Positions 14,947 to 22,335 of a stretch of DNA of 41,011 nucleotides are shown here, one piece after another. Origin of the DNA: Pseudomonadota bacterium (GTDB taxonomy: Bacteria; Pseudomonadota; Alphaproteobacteria; Rhizobiales; Xanthobacteraceae). The position numbers and the translations under genes are program-made. Each line of letters opens with the position of its first letter. Position 1 is the stretch's first letter. The notes beneath the pieces were generated by a model. The model searched no databases, was not told where the DNA came from, and saw only the letters and a program-made list of their open reading frames with translations. The stretch is taken from positions 1-41,011 of the forward strand of contig JAGXAJ010000033.1 of assembly GCA_018971625.1 (NCBI GenBank), written 5' to 3'.

Positions 14947-15336
14947 ATGCGACGCTACATCAAATCGATGGACCTGCGACTGCCAAAACTTTACTACGAC
15001 GCCGCCGATTTGGACGAGATCGATTTTACAAGCCTGCCGGATCGCGTCGTCATCAAGCCCCACAATGGCTGGAGCTACGATGCCGTCATGCTGATCGACG
15101 GAGAACGGGACTTGCTTTCAGGCGCGCGATTTTCCCGAGCCGCATTACCAACCTTCTGCCGAAGAACCCTCGCCTCGGCTTCGGCGGCATTCAATCCAAG
15201 AATTATTGAAGAATTCGTCGAAGACTACGACAGCAAGTTCGCTATCCCGCGCGATTTCATGCCGTTAAAAAAGACTCGCATTTTAAAACTCCCGGGCGCA
15301 TATTTATCCTCGTCACCGCTCGCCCTTGGCATCTAA
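14947..15336 (+). pseudogene. Truncated ATP-grasp (TupA-like) gene fragment
   Basis: Residues 10-55 (LRLPKLYYDAADLDEIDF, then LPDRVVIKPHNGWSYDAVML) match the nucleotide-binding lobe of ATP-grasp enzymes of the TupA/polysaccharide type: LP..Y plus VIKP..G. The section IIEEFVEDYDSKFAIPRDF is also typical (E..V.D..G..PxDFK). After DFM the frame loses similarity and stops 26 codons later, so the second half of the ATP-grasp domain is missing. The N-terminus is short as well. No ribosome-binding site is obvious. It is probably a relic of a polysaccharide or peptide-ligase gene. Confidence 0.65.
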
Positions 15337-15393
15337 CGGTGATGAGAACGCCCGGTTGCGCTCCCGCCTTTCTCTGATGGAAAGGATCGGGTC

Positions 15394-15594
15394 ATGTTGA
15401 AGCGGCGTCGTTTCAAACAGACAGAAACGCTTGAACAGCGGCTCTTACGGATGGTCGCAAGGCTCCGCAAGGAAGCTCAAGGCACACCTGCCGGCATTAA
15501 ACGCGAACGGCTGATTCAGCGCACCCAGCAGGCCGAATGCGCCTTGCGCGTAAATGGCTGGCTGAATTCGCCTGGCTTGCAACCGCCGAAATGA
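15394..15594 (+). CDS. Small basic hypothetical protein, 66 aa
   Basis: The ATG follows AAAGGATCGGGTC. The product (MLKRRRFKQTETLEQRLL…) is predicted to be almost wholly alpha-helical, with Arg/Lys-rich N-terminus and heptad-like leucines, and ends WLNSPGLQPPK. Very similar short proteins with the same ending occur across Bradyrhizobium, to my recollection, with no known function. Its charge suggests nucleic-acid or membrane-surface binding, but this is a guess. Confidence 0.75.
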   Translation: MLKRRRFKQTETLEQRLLRMVARLRKEAQGTPAGIKRERLIQRTQQAECALRVNGWLNSPGLQPPK

Positions 15595-15655
15595 GCCGCG
15601 CCCTGTCGGGCCAAAGATCGTTCTGACCGTTTTTCGTCAGCAAAGGAGGAAGATC

Positions 15656-15994
15656 ATGAGCCAACAAATACATCACGGTCTACCTGAACAAGATAGTTAC
15701 CACATAGGCGCCACGATCGAACAAAGTAACCCAGGCGGCCTCGGCCAGCCGCGCGGCCCAGGCGGCCAGCAACTGCCTGGCCACGAGACGTCACAGACGG
15801 GCGGTGGTCAGTGTAGGCGGGACCAGATGACGCTAGGAGATGTGACCGACGATAGCGATGGCCACCATCAGCCGCCCGGCAAGGAGGCGTTGCCCGGCGA
15901 GACGGGAAGGACCGACCAGCCGAAGCCCGGAGACACACAAGACGATGTGGTCGACCAGGATGAGATGTGGCAAAGTGAAGGCTTGGGGCCGTAG
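15656..15994 (+). CDS. Hydrophilic, probably disordered protein, 112 aa
   Basis: AAAGGAGGAAGATC in front of the ATG is one of the strongest ribosome-binding sites in the window and decides the start. The product is made of Gly, Pro, Gln, Asp and His with no hydrophobic core (GQPRGPGGQQLPGHETSQT; TGRTDQPKPGDTQDD). Such composition is typical of intrinsically disordered, hydrophilin-like proteins linked to desiccation or osmotic stress. No family is recognised. A hairpin 75 nt downstream (16062-16099) would end the transcript. Confidence 0.65.
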   Translation: MSQQIHHGLPEQDSYHIGATIEQSNPGGLGQPRGPGGQQLPGHETSQTGGGQCRRDQMTLGDVTDDSDGHHQPPGKEALPGETGRTDQPKPGDTQDDVVDQDEMWQSEGLGP

Positions 15995-16034
15995 CGGCAA
16001 AAGGACTAACGGTTCATCGCGTTAGGATGCGCCG

Positions 16035-16052
16035 TGGCTGTGATCACAGCCA
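16035..16052. repeat. 18-bp perfect palindrome
   Basis: TGGCTGTGATCACAGCCA is fully self-complementary. It lies between the hydrophilic-protein stop and the following hairpin. Its centre, TGTGATCACA, recalls the half-sites of CRP/FNR-type operators without the usual spacer, so it could be an operator or a small cruciform. Confidence 0.8.
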
Positions 16053-16061
16053 AGCAACAGC

Positions 16062-16099
16062 ATAGAATGAGGCCACCTCGGTCTGGTGGCCTCTTCTAT
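16062..16099. terminator. Long hairpin, probable bidirectional terminator
   Basis: GAGGCCACC pairs perfectly with GGTGGCCTC across a 7-nt loop, and ATAGAA/TTCTAT extends the stem after one bulged T. It lies between the ends of convergent genes (15656-15994 plus, 16123-16296 minus) and can serve both. Confidence 0.7.
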
Positions 16100-16122
16100 C
16101 GCCGAGGCCACCATTTTACAGG

Positions 16123-16296
16123 TCACGCCGGCGGGTTTTTTGGGCATGCAAACATCAAGCTTTGAACCGCCGGTTCGTCAGCTGACATGGTCTGACCTTC
16201 TTTAACCTGCTTTCGCAGTGCTTTCAGTTCCTGGAGCTGTGCTGCGATGGTTGCAGACACTGTGACGAGATACTCGATCTGCTGCTGGTAACTCAT
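16123..16296 (-). CDS. Small coiled-coil protein, 57 aa
   Basis: The frame runs ATG to TGA with product MSYQQQIEYLVTVSATIAAQ and onward, including LQELKALRKQVKEGQTM. The first 36 residues form a likely amphipathic helix or coiled coil; the tail (PAVQSLMFACPKNPPA) has one Cys. GGGCGG lies 6 nt before the start, a fair ribosome-binding site. Codon use is natural for the genome. No family is recognised. Its short length hides it from most gene callers. A dimerising or adaptor role is possible. Confidence 0.55.
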   Translation of the reverse strand: MSYQQQIEYLVTVSATIAAQLQELKALRKQVKEGQTMSADEPAVQSLMFACPKNPPA

Positions 16297-16340
16297 GGTG
16301 GCCGCCCTTACGCTTACGCTTTGGGTCCAGGGTGCAGGGT

Positions 16341-16616
16341 TTAGAAGCTCAGCTCTTCAAGAAGGAGCAAGGATCGCGCCACTTCGGTTTCCAAAACCTC
16401 CGCGGTGAAATCGATGCTAGCAGCCGTTGGAAGGCATCTGGTGATCGAGCGCCGCTTCAATCGGCGCCGCGAATTTGCTGAACTGCTGTCGTTTGCATGC
16501 TTCTCAAAATGATGGAGTCTTCCGTTGACCTCAACGTTCGCATAGACCGGCTTCTTTCCGAATGCTGGCGTGTAGGCGGACAAAACGAAGTTCCATGCGC
16601 CCCTCCTTGCGTTCAT
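16341..16616 (-). CDS. Doubtful hypothetical protein, 91 aa
   Basis: The frame contains natural-looking text (GKKPVYANVEVNGRLHHFEK; AEVLETEVARSLLLLEELSF), but its ATG at 16616 has no ribosome-binding site. A strong AAGGAGG instead serves an ATG at 16596 in another frame (MELRFVRLHASIRKEAG, 21 codons). A single indel just after MELRFV would join that start to the longer frame, so this may be a gene with a recent frameshift. Confidence 0.4.
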   Translation of the reverse strand: MNARRGAWNFVLSAYTPAFGKKPVYANVEVNGRLHHFEKHANDSSSANSRRRLKRRSITRCLPTAASIDFTAEVLETEVARSLLLLEELSF

Positions 16617-16652
16617 CAGAATCAACTGGGTAGTAGCAGATGCCGGGGCGCG

Positions 16653-16709
16653 TGCTTCCCATATGCTATGCTTCCCAATCCTGGGAAGCAGCACCGATCT
16701 GGGAAGCAT
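16653..16709. repeat. Cluster of four TGCTTCCC / GGGAAGCA half-sites
   Basis: TGCTTCCC at 16653 and 16669, and GGGAAGCA at 16683 and 16701, form nested inverted repeats. The inner pair, TGCTTCCCA-atcc-TGGGAAGCA, is perfect over 9 bp. The cluster lies just past the 3' end of tRNA-Tyr. It could be a REP-type element or an operator array. Confidence 0.8.
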
Positions 16710-16734
16710 ACCTCATCCAAGTTATTGAAATTAT

Positions 16735-16820
16735 TGGTGGGGGAAGAAGGACTCGAACCTTCGAAGTCATAAGACGGCTGATTTACAGTCAGCTCCCTTT
16801 GCCACTCGGGACACTCCCCC
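16735..16820 (-). tRNA. tRNA-Tyr (GTA)
   Basis: An 86-nt class-II tRNA with encoded CCA. The acceptor begins GGGGGAG, the anticodon loop is CTGTAAA with anticodon GTA, a long variable arm follows as expected for tRNA-Tyr, and the T-loop is TTCGAGT. It is divergent from rlmB. Confidence 0.97.
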
Positions 16821-17037
16821 GCTCAACAACATCCGGCCGGTCGCCTGACCTGGCGAGGCAAACGGCATGGATGACGTTAAGACCGGGTTCCGATGGCACG
16901 TCCCCGGTCGGGCGCGTTTATGGGGGAAGGGCCATGGCAAAGTCAACCAACGGGAATGGTCAATCCTAGCGCATCCGACGGCCCAAATTGCCATTGTCCG
17001 GAACCCGTGAGACAAGCGCTTGAAATGGGTGACCCAA

Positions 17038-17862
17038 ATGGCTAATCGCAATCGCAAGCCACCATTTCGGCGTGGGGACGGCAAACCGGCGGACAAACGC
17101 CGCGAAGCCGGCCGGCCGGCCTGGCGCGACCGTGACCCGGGTCCGGACGGTGCGGTGATCCTGTATGGCTGGCACACGGTAGCCGCGGCGCTGGCCAATC
17201 CGCGGCGCCGGATCCGGAAACTGTTTCTATCGGAAAATGCCGCCAAACGTCTTGCGGATGACCATATCGACACCCGCGTGACACCGGAAATCGTCCGGCC
17301 GGCGCTGATCGACCAGCGGCTCAGCCCCGATGCCGTTCATCAGGGCTTGTTGGCCGAGGCCGACCCCTTGCCCTCCCCCGATATCGAGACATTGCCCAAG
17401 GAAGGCATCGTGCTGGTGCTTGACCAGATCACCGATCCGCACAATGTCGGCGCCATCATGCGTTCAGCGGCAGCCTTCGCCGTCAAGGCGATCGTCACCA
17501 CGGCGCGTCACAGCCCGGAGGCGACCGGCGTGCTGGCGAAATCGGCGTCCGGCGCGCTGGAACTGGTGCCGCTGGTCATGGTGCAAAATCTCGCCCGCGC
17601 GCTGACCGAAATGAACGACCAGGGTTTCCTGACCGTCGGCCTCGACAGCCAGGGCACTGAAGACCTTGGCGCGGTGACGTTGCGACAGCCATTGGCGCTG
17701 GTGCTCGGCGCCGAGGGCAAGGGGTTGCGGCAATTGACGCGCCAGACCTGCGGCGTGGTGGCGCGGCTCGACATGCCCGGCGAAATCAAGAGCCTGAACG
17801 TTTCCAACGCCGCGGTGCTGGCGCTCTATATCGGTGCGAGCCGGCTCGGCCTGATGCGCTGA
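17038..17862 (+). CDS. rlmB: 23S rRNA (guanosine-2'-O)-methyltransferase, TrmH/RlmB family
   Basis: The start is taken at ATG 17038; a TTG 18 nt upstream is in frame but less likely. The 274-aa SPOUT enzyme has a basic N-terminal tail (RNRKPPFRRGDGKP), a substrate-binding domain (ILYGWHTVAAALANPRRRI) and the catalytic domain. Motif 1 is DPHNVGAIMRSAAAF with the catalytic Asn/Arg, motif 2 is LVLGAEGKGLR, and motif 3 is IKSLNVSNAAVLALY, which forms the trefoil knot that binds SAM. It methylates G2251 of the 23S rRNA P-loop. It is divergent from tRNA-Tyr. Confidence 0.93.
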   Translation: MANRNRKPPFRRGDGKPADKRREAGRPAWRDRDPGPDGAVILYGWHTVAAALANPRRRIRKLFLSENAAKRLADDHIDTRVTPEIVRPALIDQRLSPDAVHQGLLAEADPLPSPDIETLPKEGIVLVLDQITDPHNVGAIMRSAAAFAVKAIVTTARHSPEATGVLAKSASGALELVPLVMVQNLARALTEMNDQGFLTVGLDSQGTEDLGAVTLRQPLALVLGAEGKGLRQLTRQTCGVVARLDMPGEIKSLNVSNAAVLALYIGASRLGLMR

Positions 17863-18002
17863 CGACAACGCCCGCCGCAAATCAATGCGGGCGGGCGTCG
17901 ATCTCTTCGGTCGGATCCTGCGATCAATAGTGGCGATGCGTACGGGCGGCGTAGTCGTGCGCCGCGCCGGCGTCAGCGGCGATAGCCATGATGGATAGCG
18001 TA

Positions 18003-18371
18003 TCAGTAGTGCACGTGGTGATGCGCCCAGCCATGATGACCGTGGTAATAGGGGTAGTGCCGATAGACGCCCCAACCCCCTATCGCAGTCTCCTGATAGA
18101 ACGGATATGGCGCGAAGTCGCCGGGACCGGTGTAGGTCGGCCCCTGATCGGCGTAGTAATATTGATGCACGACCGGAACTGCCGCGTGATATTGCAGCTC
18201 CGGATTTGGCAGCCGCTCATAGCCCCATCCGCAGCCAATGTCGCAGCCGGTATAAACGGGCGCCGCGACGTAGCCGCAGGCTGGCTCGAACACCCCGCAC
18301 GCGCTCGCCGGCAGCGTGCCGACGACCACCACGGCGATCGCCGCCACAAAACCTGAAATCATCTGACGCAT
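18003..18371 (-). CDS. Secreted Tyr/His/Gly-rich protein, 122 aa
   Basis: The product starts with a signal peptide (MISGFVAAIAVVVVGTLPASA) and continues with four closely spaced cysteines (CGVFEPACGY, CDIGCGWGYE), suggesting disulfides. It ends in a Tyr/His/Pro/Gly-rich tail (YRHYPYYHGHHGWAHHHVHY) that could bind metal ions such as Cu, Ni or Zn. GAGAG precedes the ATG. The gene upstream on the same strand (18396-18887) encodes another exported protein only 24 nt away, so the two probably form an operon. No domain family is recognised. Confidence 0.8.
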   Translation of the reverse strand: MRQMISGFVAAIAVVVVGTLPASACGVFEPACGYVAAPVYTGCDIGCGWGYERLPNPELQYHAAVPVVHQYYYADQGPTYTGPGDFAPYPFYQETAIGGWGVYRHYPYYHGHHGWAHHHVHY

Positions 18372-18395
18372 TACTCTCTCCTGTTGATGAGCCGA

Positions 18396-18887
18396 TTAGT
18401 GCGGAAGCGGGTGCGGCCTCCTAAGTCGCGGATCGGGATCGGATGGCGTGCCTGCGCCGCCGATTTGCGGTGCGACGATCACCGGTGGCGGACTGAACGG
18501 CACCTCGGGCTGCGCCGGAACCACTATTGGCGGCGGCGCGGATTCCGCCGACCATGATTGGTGATAGCTCTCTGCCGGCTTCGGCAGGATGCGATTTGCC
18601 GGCGGCTGGATCTCGAAACGTCCATAGCCGGGTTTATGGCCGAGGCTTGGATACCAATGACCGACATCGGGTTCGCTCGTGACAAGGCGGCCGCCATAGA
18701 CGACAGGCTGTTCATGATAGCCCCTGCCCAGCCCCCATTGGCCTTCGACCACGGAATAGGACGCATCGACCCCGTTGATGATGATGGGCACGCCGGGACG
18801 CCCGGGAATTACGACTTCAAAGCCCTCGCCGGCACAGGCGGGCAGCACCGTTCCGATCAAGATGGCCAACACTAGTCCGGCGCGCAT
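18396..18887 (-). CDS. Exported Pro-rich hypothetical protein, 163 aa
   Basis: I choose ATG 18887, which begins a proper signal (MRAGLVLAILIGTVLPACAG); a start 30 nt earlier would precede the signal with charged residues. LPAC resembles a weak lipobox, so it may be lipid-anchored. The mature part reads GRPGVPIIINGVDASYSVVE, then Tyr/Gly-rich text, and ends in a Pro/Val/Ile-rich stretch (APPPIVVPAQPEVPFSPPP) likely spanning the cell wall or disordered. It pairs with the downstream Tyr/His-rich gene. Function is unknown. Confidence 0.75.
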   Translation of the reverse strand: MRAGLVLAILIGTVLPACAGEGFEVVIPGRPGVPIIINGVDASYSVVEGQWGLGRGYHEQPVVYGGRLVTSEPDVGHWYPSLGHKPGYGRFEIQPPANRILPKPAESYHQSWSAESAPPPIVVPAQPEVPFSPPPVIVAPQIGGAGTPSDPDPRLRRPHPLPH

Positions 18888-19182
18888 GCCTGAGTTTTCC
18901 GGTTTTTCCGGGAGCAATTTAATCCAATCGACAGACCGAAGGGTTAAGGCGTTCGCCGAAATTGCCGGTAGCCCTAATGCGCAAGCATCGGCACAGGTTC
19001 AATTTCCTAGATGAGCTCCGATTCCCAGATGAACTCCGAAATGTTAACGCCGCGTAAGTGCATGCGTCAGCGGCTCTCATGATTAATCGCCGGAACCGGA
19101 ACCTCACAGTTTGAAGACGGTGCGAAGCAGGCTTCGAATATCCGGCACCGCGGGTGGTTGTCCCTGCACGACATCTGACGAA
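18888..19182. other. Intergenic region with an imperfect 18-bp tandem repeat
   Basis: AGATGAGCTCCGATTCCC is followed directly by AGATGAACTCCGAAATG (19011-19045). Otherwise there is no gene; the region holds the promoter of the exported-protein pair and the downstream end of the ROK gene. Confidence 0.4.
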
Positions 19183-19878
19183 TCAGCGGTGGACTCGGTG
19201 CAGGGCGGCGTCCTGCCAAAGCCTGAAGCCGCCGAGAAATGCGTTGCCGTTTTTGCCAATGCGCGACTTCTTCGGCAGTACCCCGAGCTTGTCGGCATTG
19301 CCGCCTCCGATGACGACGTAGTCGGGTTCGAGCGCGGCAACCAGGCGATCGACGACGTCTTCGACGTAACCCGTCCATTTCTTCTTGCCGTGGCGCTTCA
19401 GCCCGGCCGCCCCCACGAAATCCTCGAACGTCTTGTCCTTCCGGTACGGCAGGTGCGCCAGCTCCATGGGCACCAGCGCGCCGTCCACGATCATGGCGGA
19501 ACCCAGACCCGTCCCAAGGCCCAGGAAAAGCATTTTTCCGTTCTCATAGTCTCCGAGCGCCTGCATCAGCGCGTCGTTCACGACCTTGACCGGGCGCCCG
19601 AACGCGCGCCCGAAATCGAAGCCCTTCCATCCCTTCCCCAAATTGTGAGGCTCCGCCGCGGGACAATCCCGCACAACCGGCCCCGGATATCCAACGGAGA
19701 TAACGTCGTAGGACCAGTCCTTCGTGATCTCCTTGATCTGTGCGACCATCGATTTAGCGGTTAGCTTGGGACCCGACACGAATTCGCGCTTGATACGATT
19801 CTTGCTCGTCATCACCTTGACGTGCGATCCGCCGACATCGATCGACAGGATCGTACCCGGCGCACTTCCATTCTTCAT
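19183..19878 (-). CDS. ROK-family sugar kinase, polyphosphate glucokinase-like
   Basis: The 231-aa protein has the ASKHA-fold phosphate-1 loop ILSIDVGGSHVKVM at the N-terminus, the catalytic-base region VVNDALMQALGDYE (Asp in NDA) and the phosphate-2 loop LGLGTGLGSAMIVDG. The compact length, and MELAHLPYRKDKTFEDFVG, match the short ROK proteins annotated as polyphosphate glucokinase, which phosphorylate glucose with polyphosphate and/or ATP. The classic ROK zinc-binding CxCGxxGC motif is missing, as in that subgroup. The C-terminus retains YVVIGGGNADKLG (adenosine site). No sugar transporter or regulator is adjacent, so the substrate is inferred only. Confidence 0.85.
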   Translation of the reverse strand: MKNGSAPGTILSIDVGGSHVKVMTSKNRIKREFVSGPKLTAKSMVAQIKEITKDWSYDVISVGYPGPVVRDCPAAEPHNLGKGWKGFDFGRAFGRPVKVVNDALMQALGDYENGKMLFLGLGTGLGSAMIVDGALVPMELAHLPYRKDKTFEDFVGAAGLKRHGKKKWTGYVEDVVDRLVAALEPDYVVIGGGNADKLGVLPKKSRIGKNGNAFLGGFRLWQDAALHRVHR

Positions 19879-20306
19879 GCCGCATCATCCCCGTTAGCTG
19901 ACACGACATCCTATCGGAGTGCTCGTACAGCCTCATCCTCCCAGATACTACTTTTCGCCGGTCGCACACCCGATATCTTAGGGGTTTGACGTGGAGGGCC
20001 ACCACCCTTTGCGGGCGCTCTTTTGTGTGTGGCGCGGTTTAAGCTCCTCGGTGGACTGCGAGTGTCTGGGCTATGTTTTGTGAAAATAGAAGTGCGAGCT
20101 CCGACCCAGCTATTGGTCATCGGATTTCGACCAGCGCGCGCCCTGCAACCCGGCGGCCGCAATGCCGATTGGCGAGAGCCCAGCTCACCTGCGCCAGCGC
20201 AGAGCCCCTAGCTTGATCCAGCTAGCCGTGAACCTGTAGCCCTTTTCGAACAAGTCTGGTATTTGACGGCGCGCGTCTCCTCGTCGACATCGCCGTGGGA
20301 AGATGA
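19879..20306. other. Intergenic region upstream of tRNA-Thr
   Basis: No frame here has a ribosome-binding site or family resemblance. The promoter of the ROK kinase (minus) and that of tRNA-Thr (plus) must lie within it. Confidence 0.45.
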
Positions 20307-20378
20307 GCCGGTTTAGCTCAGCGGTAGAGCAGCGGTTTTGTAAACCGAAGGTCGGGAGTTCAATCCTCTCAACCGGCA
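20307..20378 (+). tRNA. tRNA-Thr (TGT)
   Basis: The acceptor strands GCCGGTT and AACCGGC pair fully, the D-arm is GCTC..GAGC, the anticodon loop TTTGTAA holds TGT, and the T-arm is GGGAG-TTCAATC-CTCTC. CCG rather than CCA follows the discriminator A, so CCA is added post-transcriptionally. Confidence 0.96.
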
Positions 20379-20415
20379 CCGCCAAAACCTTTATAGTGAC
20401 CGTGCTTCCCGACAC

Positions 20416-20571
20416 TTATTGGGCGGGCGGCCAGTCTTGCGGATTTGGCTCAGAACGCAGTCCTTTAGGCACAAAACAGGCGTAATTTTTCGCAGGCCCG
20501 TCCGTGGTAAGAAGCGCGTAGTCGATTGAGCGCAGTAAATCCGGGGACATCCGCGGTCGCTGTCGCGCCAT
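20416..20571 (-). CDS. Possible small protein, 51 aa
   Basis: The product (MARQRPRMSPDLLRSIDYAL and onward, ending PNPQDWPPAQ) looks natural in composition and has genome-like codon use. The start lacks a well-spaced ribosome-binding site: GAGG abuts the ATG, and the ATG at 20550 is an alternative. No family is recognised. It lies just past tRNA-Thr on the other strand. Confidence 0.45.
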   Translation of the reverse strand: MARQRPRMSPDLLRSIDYALLTTDGPAKNYACFVPKGLRSEPNPQDWPPAQ

Positions 20572-20669
20572 CCTCGATTTGGCGGCGCTCAATCCAGCTA
20601 TTCTACATCCTCGCACCCGGCTCAAGGGGCACCATCGGGCATGTTCGCACAACCCATTGGTTCATTCGA

Positions 20670-21005
20670 CTACGCCGAGCACGTTAGTGCGTCGTCAATC
20701 GCCCCAAGCTCAGCTTGAGAATTCTTGCTTGCGCGGTGCCGCTTCGCAGGCAAGATTAGCCTCGTCGCCGGTGCCCGCCGCGGATGCATCAACTGCTCGA
20801 CCAGTATGGGCTCCCTGTCGTCGCCAAGCCTTCCCCGCTCCTTTGAGAGTGCTGACATTTCCGCCCGCATCGCCATCAGGACAAGCGAAGTTTCGGTACA
20901 GTCCTCATCCCGGCCGATCTGGGCTCGAATGGCGGCTTCGGCCTCCAGCATCTGCGTGCGCAGCAGCCTGATTTTCTTGCGATTTTCATTGATCCTGTTG
21001 TCCAT
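20670..21005 (-). CDS. Helical hypothetical protein, 111 aa
   Basis: AAAGGAGACCGCC in front of ATG 21005 fixes the start; an in-frame ATG 36 nt upstream is not needed. Residues 1-60 are strongly helical and charged (NRINENRKKIRLLRTQMLEA, AEMSALSKERGRLGDD), predicting a coiled coil. The C-terminal 50 residues are basic and less ordered (HPRRAPATRLILPAKRHRAS). I recognise no domain. It is alone on its strand. Confidence 0.7.
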   Translation of the reverse strand: MDNRINENRKKIRLLRTQMLEAEAAIRAQIGRDEDCTETSLVLMAMRAEMSALSKERGRLGDDREPILVEQLMHPRRAPATRLILPAKRHRASKNSQAELGAIDDALTCSA

Positions 21006-21558
21006 GGCGGTCTCCTTTATGGAGGGCCAGCATATGAACAAATCATGAACAATAAGTCAATGCCTACTTCGACGCAGGAGGCCAAGCCCGTCAGATTTAT
21101 GATTCCGCCAATGAACGAAGATGAGCAAGCAACAGTTTCCGGCCAGCCACTTCCCGCAAAACTGGTGGCGCTCCTTGTTCGGCGAGCGTGATGGCATCGT
21201 TAGCCGGGCCGGCTACAGCCATGCACATACCAGCGCCAGATTGGCCACACAGGCGCCGAACAGCGCTGCCGAGAGCGCCATCGGCAGGTGATCGCAGGAG
21301 GTTTGCAGGATCGTTCGCGTCATTGCCAAAACATCGGGCGATTCTAGCTTCGGAGTCTCGACCAATATTTTTTGCCGGATTCAGAACTCGTTTACGACTC
21401 AGACAATGGCGTCGGAACGTCTCCGATTCCATTGATCGGATGCTTCATGTCCCGGCATCGGCTGTTTGGCCCGCCTCACCTGGCTGTGAACAGGCAGTCG
21501 GCCAGAGCCGAAACCCTATTCCGCTTCCGGACGTTAAGGAGATCTGACGGAGCAAATC
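21006..21558. other. Intergenic region, possible micro-ORFs only
   Basis: A minus-strand frame (21097-21432) has no convincing start. Within it, another frame encodes the hydrophobic MALSAALFGACVANLALVCA followed shortly by a stop, which could be a one-helix membrane peptide, but there is no ribosome-binding site. I call nothing here. Confidence 0.4.
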
Positions 21559-21813
21559 ATGCCCTTTGCCCTGTTTTGCAACGAAGCCCAGTTGAGCAAG
21601 GCCTATCCGACCGAAGCGGATGTCTGGAAGCTCGCCCAGCAAAGCGGGCTGGTGGTGGACGCGACATCGGATGACGAAAAACCGACTCCCCGTCCGGTGC
21701 TGGACAATGACTACGAAATCAGGCCCTGTCCGACGGACCCGCAGGAAGACCCTGCCCGCAACAAGGAAGAAGCGGAGCGCGACGGCCAACTGGATCTCCA
21801 GCCGCATTCATGA
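21559..21813 (+). CDS. Acidic hypothetical protein, 84 aa
   Basis: CGGAGCAAATC before the ATG provides a ribosome-binding site at 6-7 nt. The product begins MPFALFCNEAQLSKAYPTEA and ADVWKLAQQSGLVVD, which looks folded and helical. The second half is acidic and Pro-rich (DPQEDPARNKEEAERDGQ). I recall similar short proteins in Bradyrhizobium without assigned function. Cytoplasmic. Confidence 0.7.
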   Translation: MPFALFCNEAQLSKAYPTEADVWKLAQQSGLVVDATSDDEKPTPRPVLDNDYEIRPCPTDPQEDPARNKEEAERDGQLDLQPHS

Positions 21814-21882
21814 GGAGTATCCCGGCCCTTCGCCTGAATATCGCTCCAGGATGTGATGTTTGGCCAGCCGGCCGTCGCCTGC

Positions 21883-22122
21883 TTAAGGCGTAGCGATCGC
21901 CATTGACGCCTGTTCCGCAGCCAACGTGACGCAAGCCTTTCTGCGATGCAGGCCGCGGATGGCGCCAGTCACCTTGAGAACCTTCCCGATCGGACAGGAT
22001 GCATCCTGCACAAAAGCGACCTCATAGGGCGCCAGGACCAGAGGTTCAGATTTCAGGACAGTTCGGGCAAGGCACGGCAGGGCGACCGCGGAGAAGACCA
22101 GCCCAAACGCCAAGGCACGCAT
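21883..22122 (-). CDS. Small exported protein, 79 aa (DUF6719-like)
   Basis: The ATG at 22122 starts a clear signal peptide (MRALAFGLVFSAVALPCLA). The mature 60 residues (KSEPLVLAPYEVAFVQDASC, PIGKVLKVTGAIRGLHRRKAC) form a compact beta-type domain with two cysteines, a pattern I associate with DUF6719 proteins of Bradyrhizobium. Function is unknown; periplasmic location is likely. An upstream in-frame start would bury the signal, so I reject it. Confidence 0.75.
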   Translation of the reverse strand: MRALAFGLVFSAVALPCLARTVLKSEPLVLAPYEVAFVQDASCPIGKVLKVTGAIRGLHRRKACVTLAAEQASMAIATP

Positions 22123-22274
22123 GTTCGTTGTCCACCAATCGGCAAAACCAACAATTACAACTGGCCGACGAAGTTCCAACGACAAAAAGTTCTTCCGAAC
22201 ACCGCGCCGTCGCCGAAGACGACATGAGCCTCAACAAAGCGGCCAGCATAAGGCCGCGCTCGCAAGCCGGGAAC

Positions 22275-22304
22275 AAAAAGGCCGGCACAAGGCCGGCCCT
22301 TTTC
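22275..22304. terminator. Intrinsic terminator of the outer-membrane barrel gene
   Basis: GGCCGGC pairs with GCCGGCC across ACAAG, flanked by AAAAA on one side and TTT on the other, so it works on either strand. It lies 32 nt after the stop of the barrel gene on the minus strand. Confidence 0.8.
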
Positions 22305-22335
22305 CGAAAGGAAAATCGTGCGGGAGCAGAGTCCG

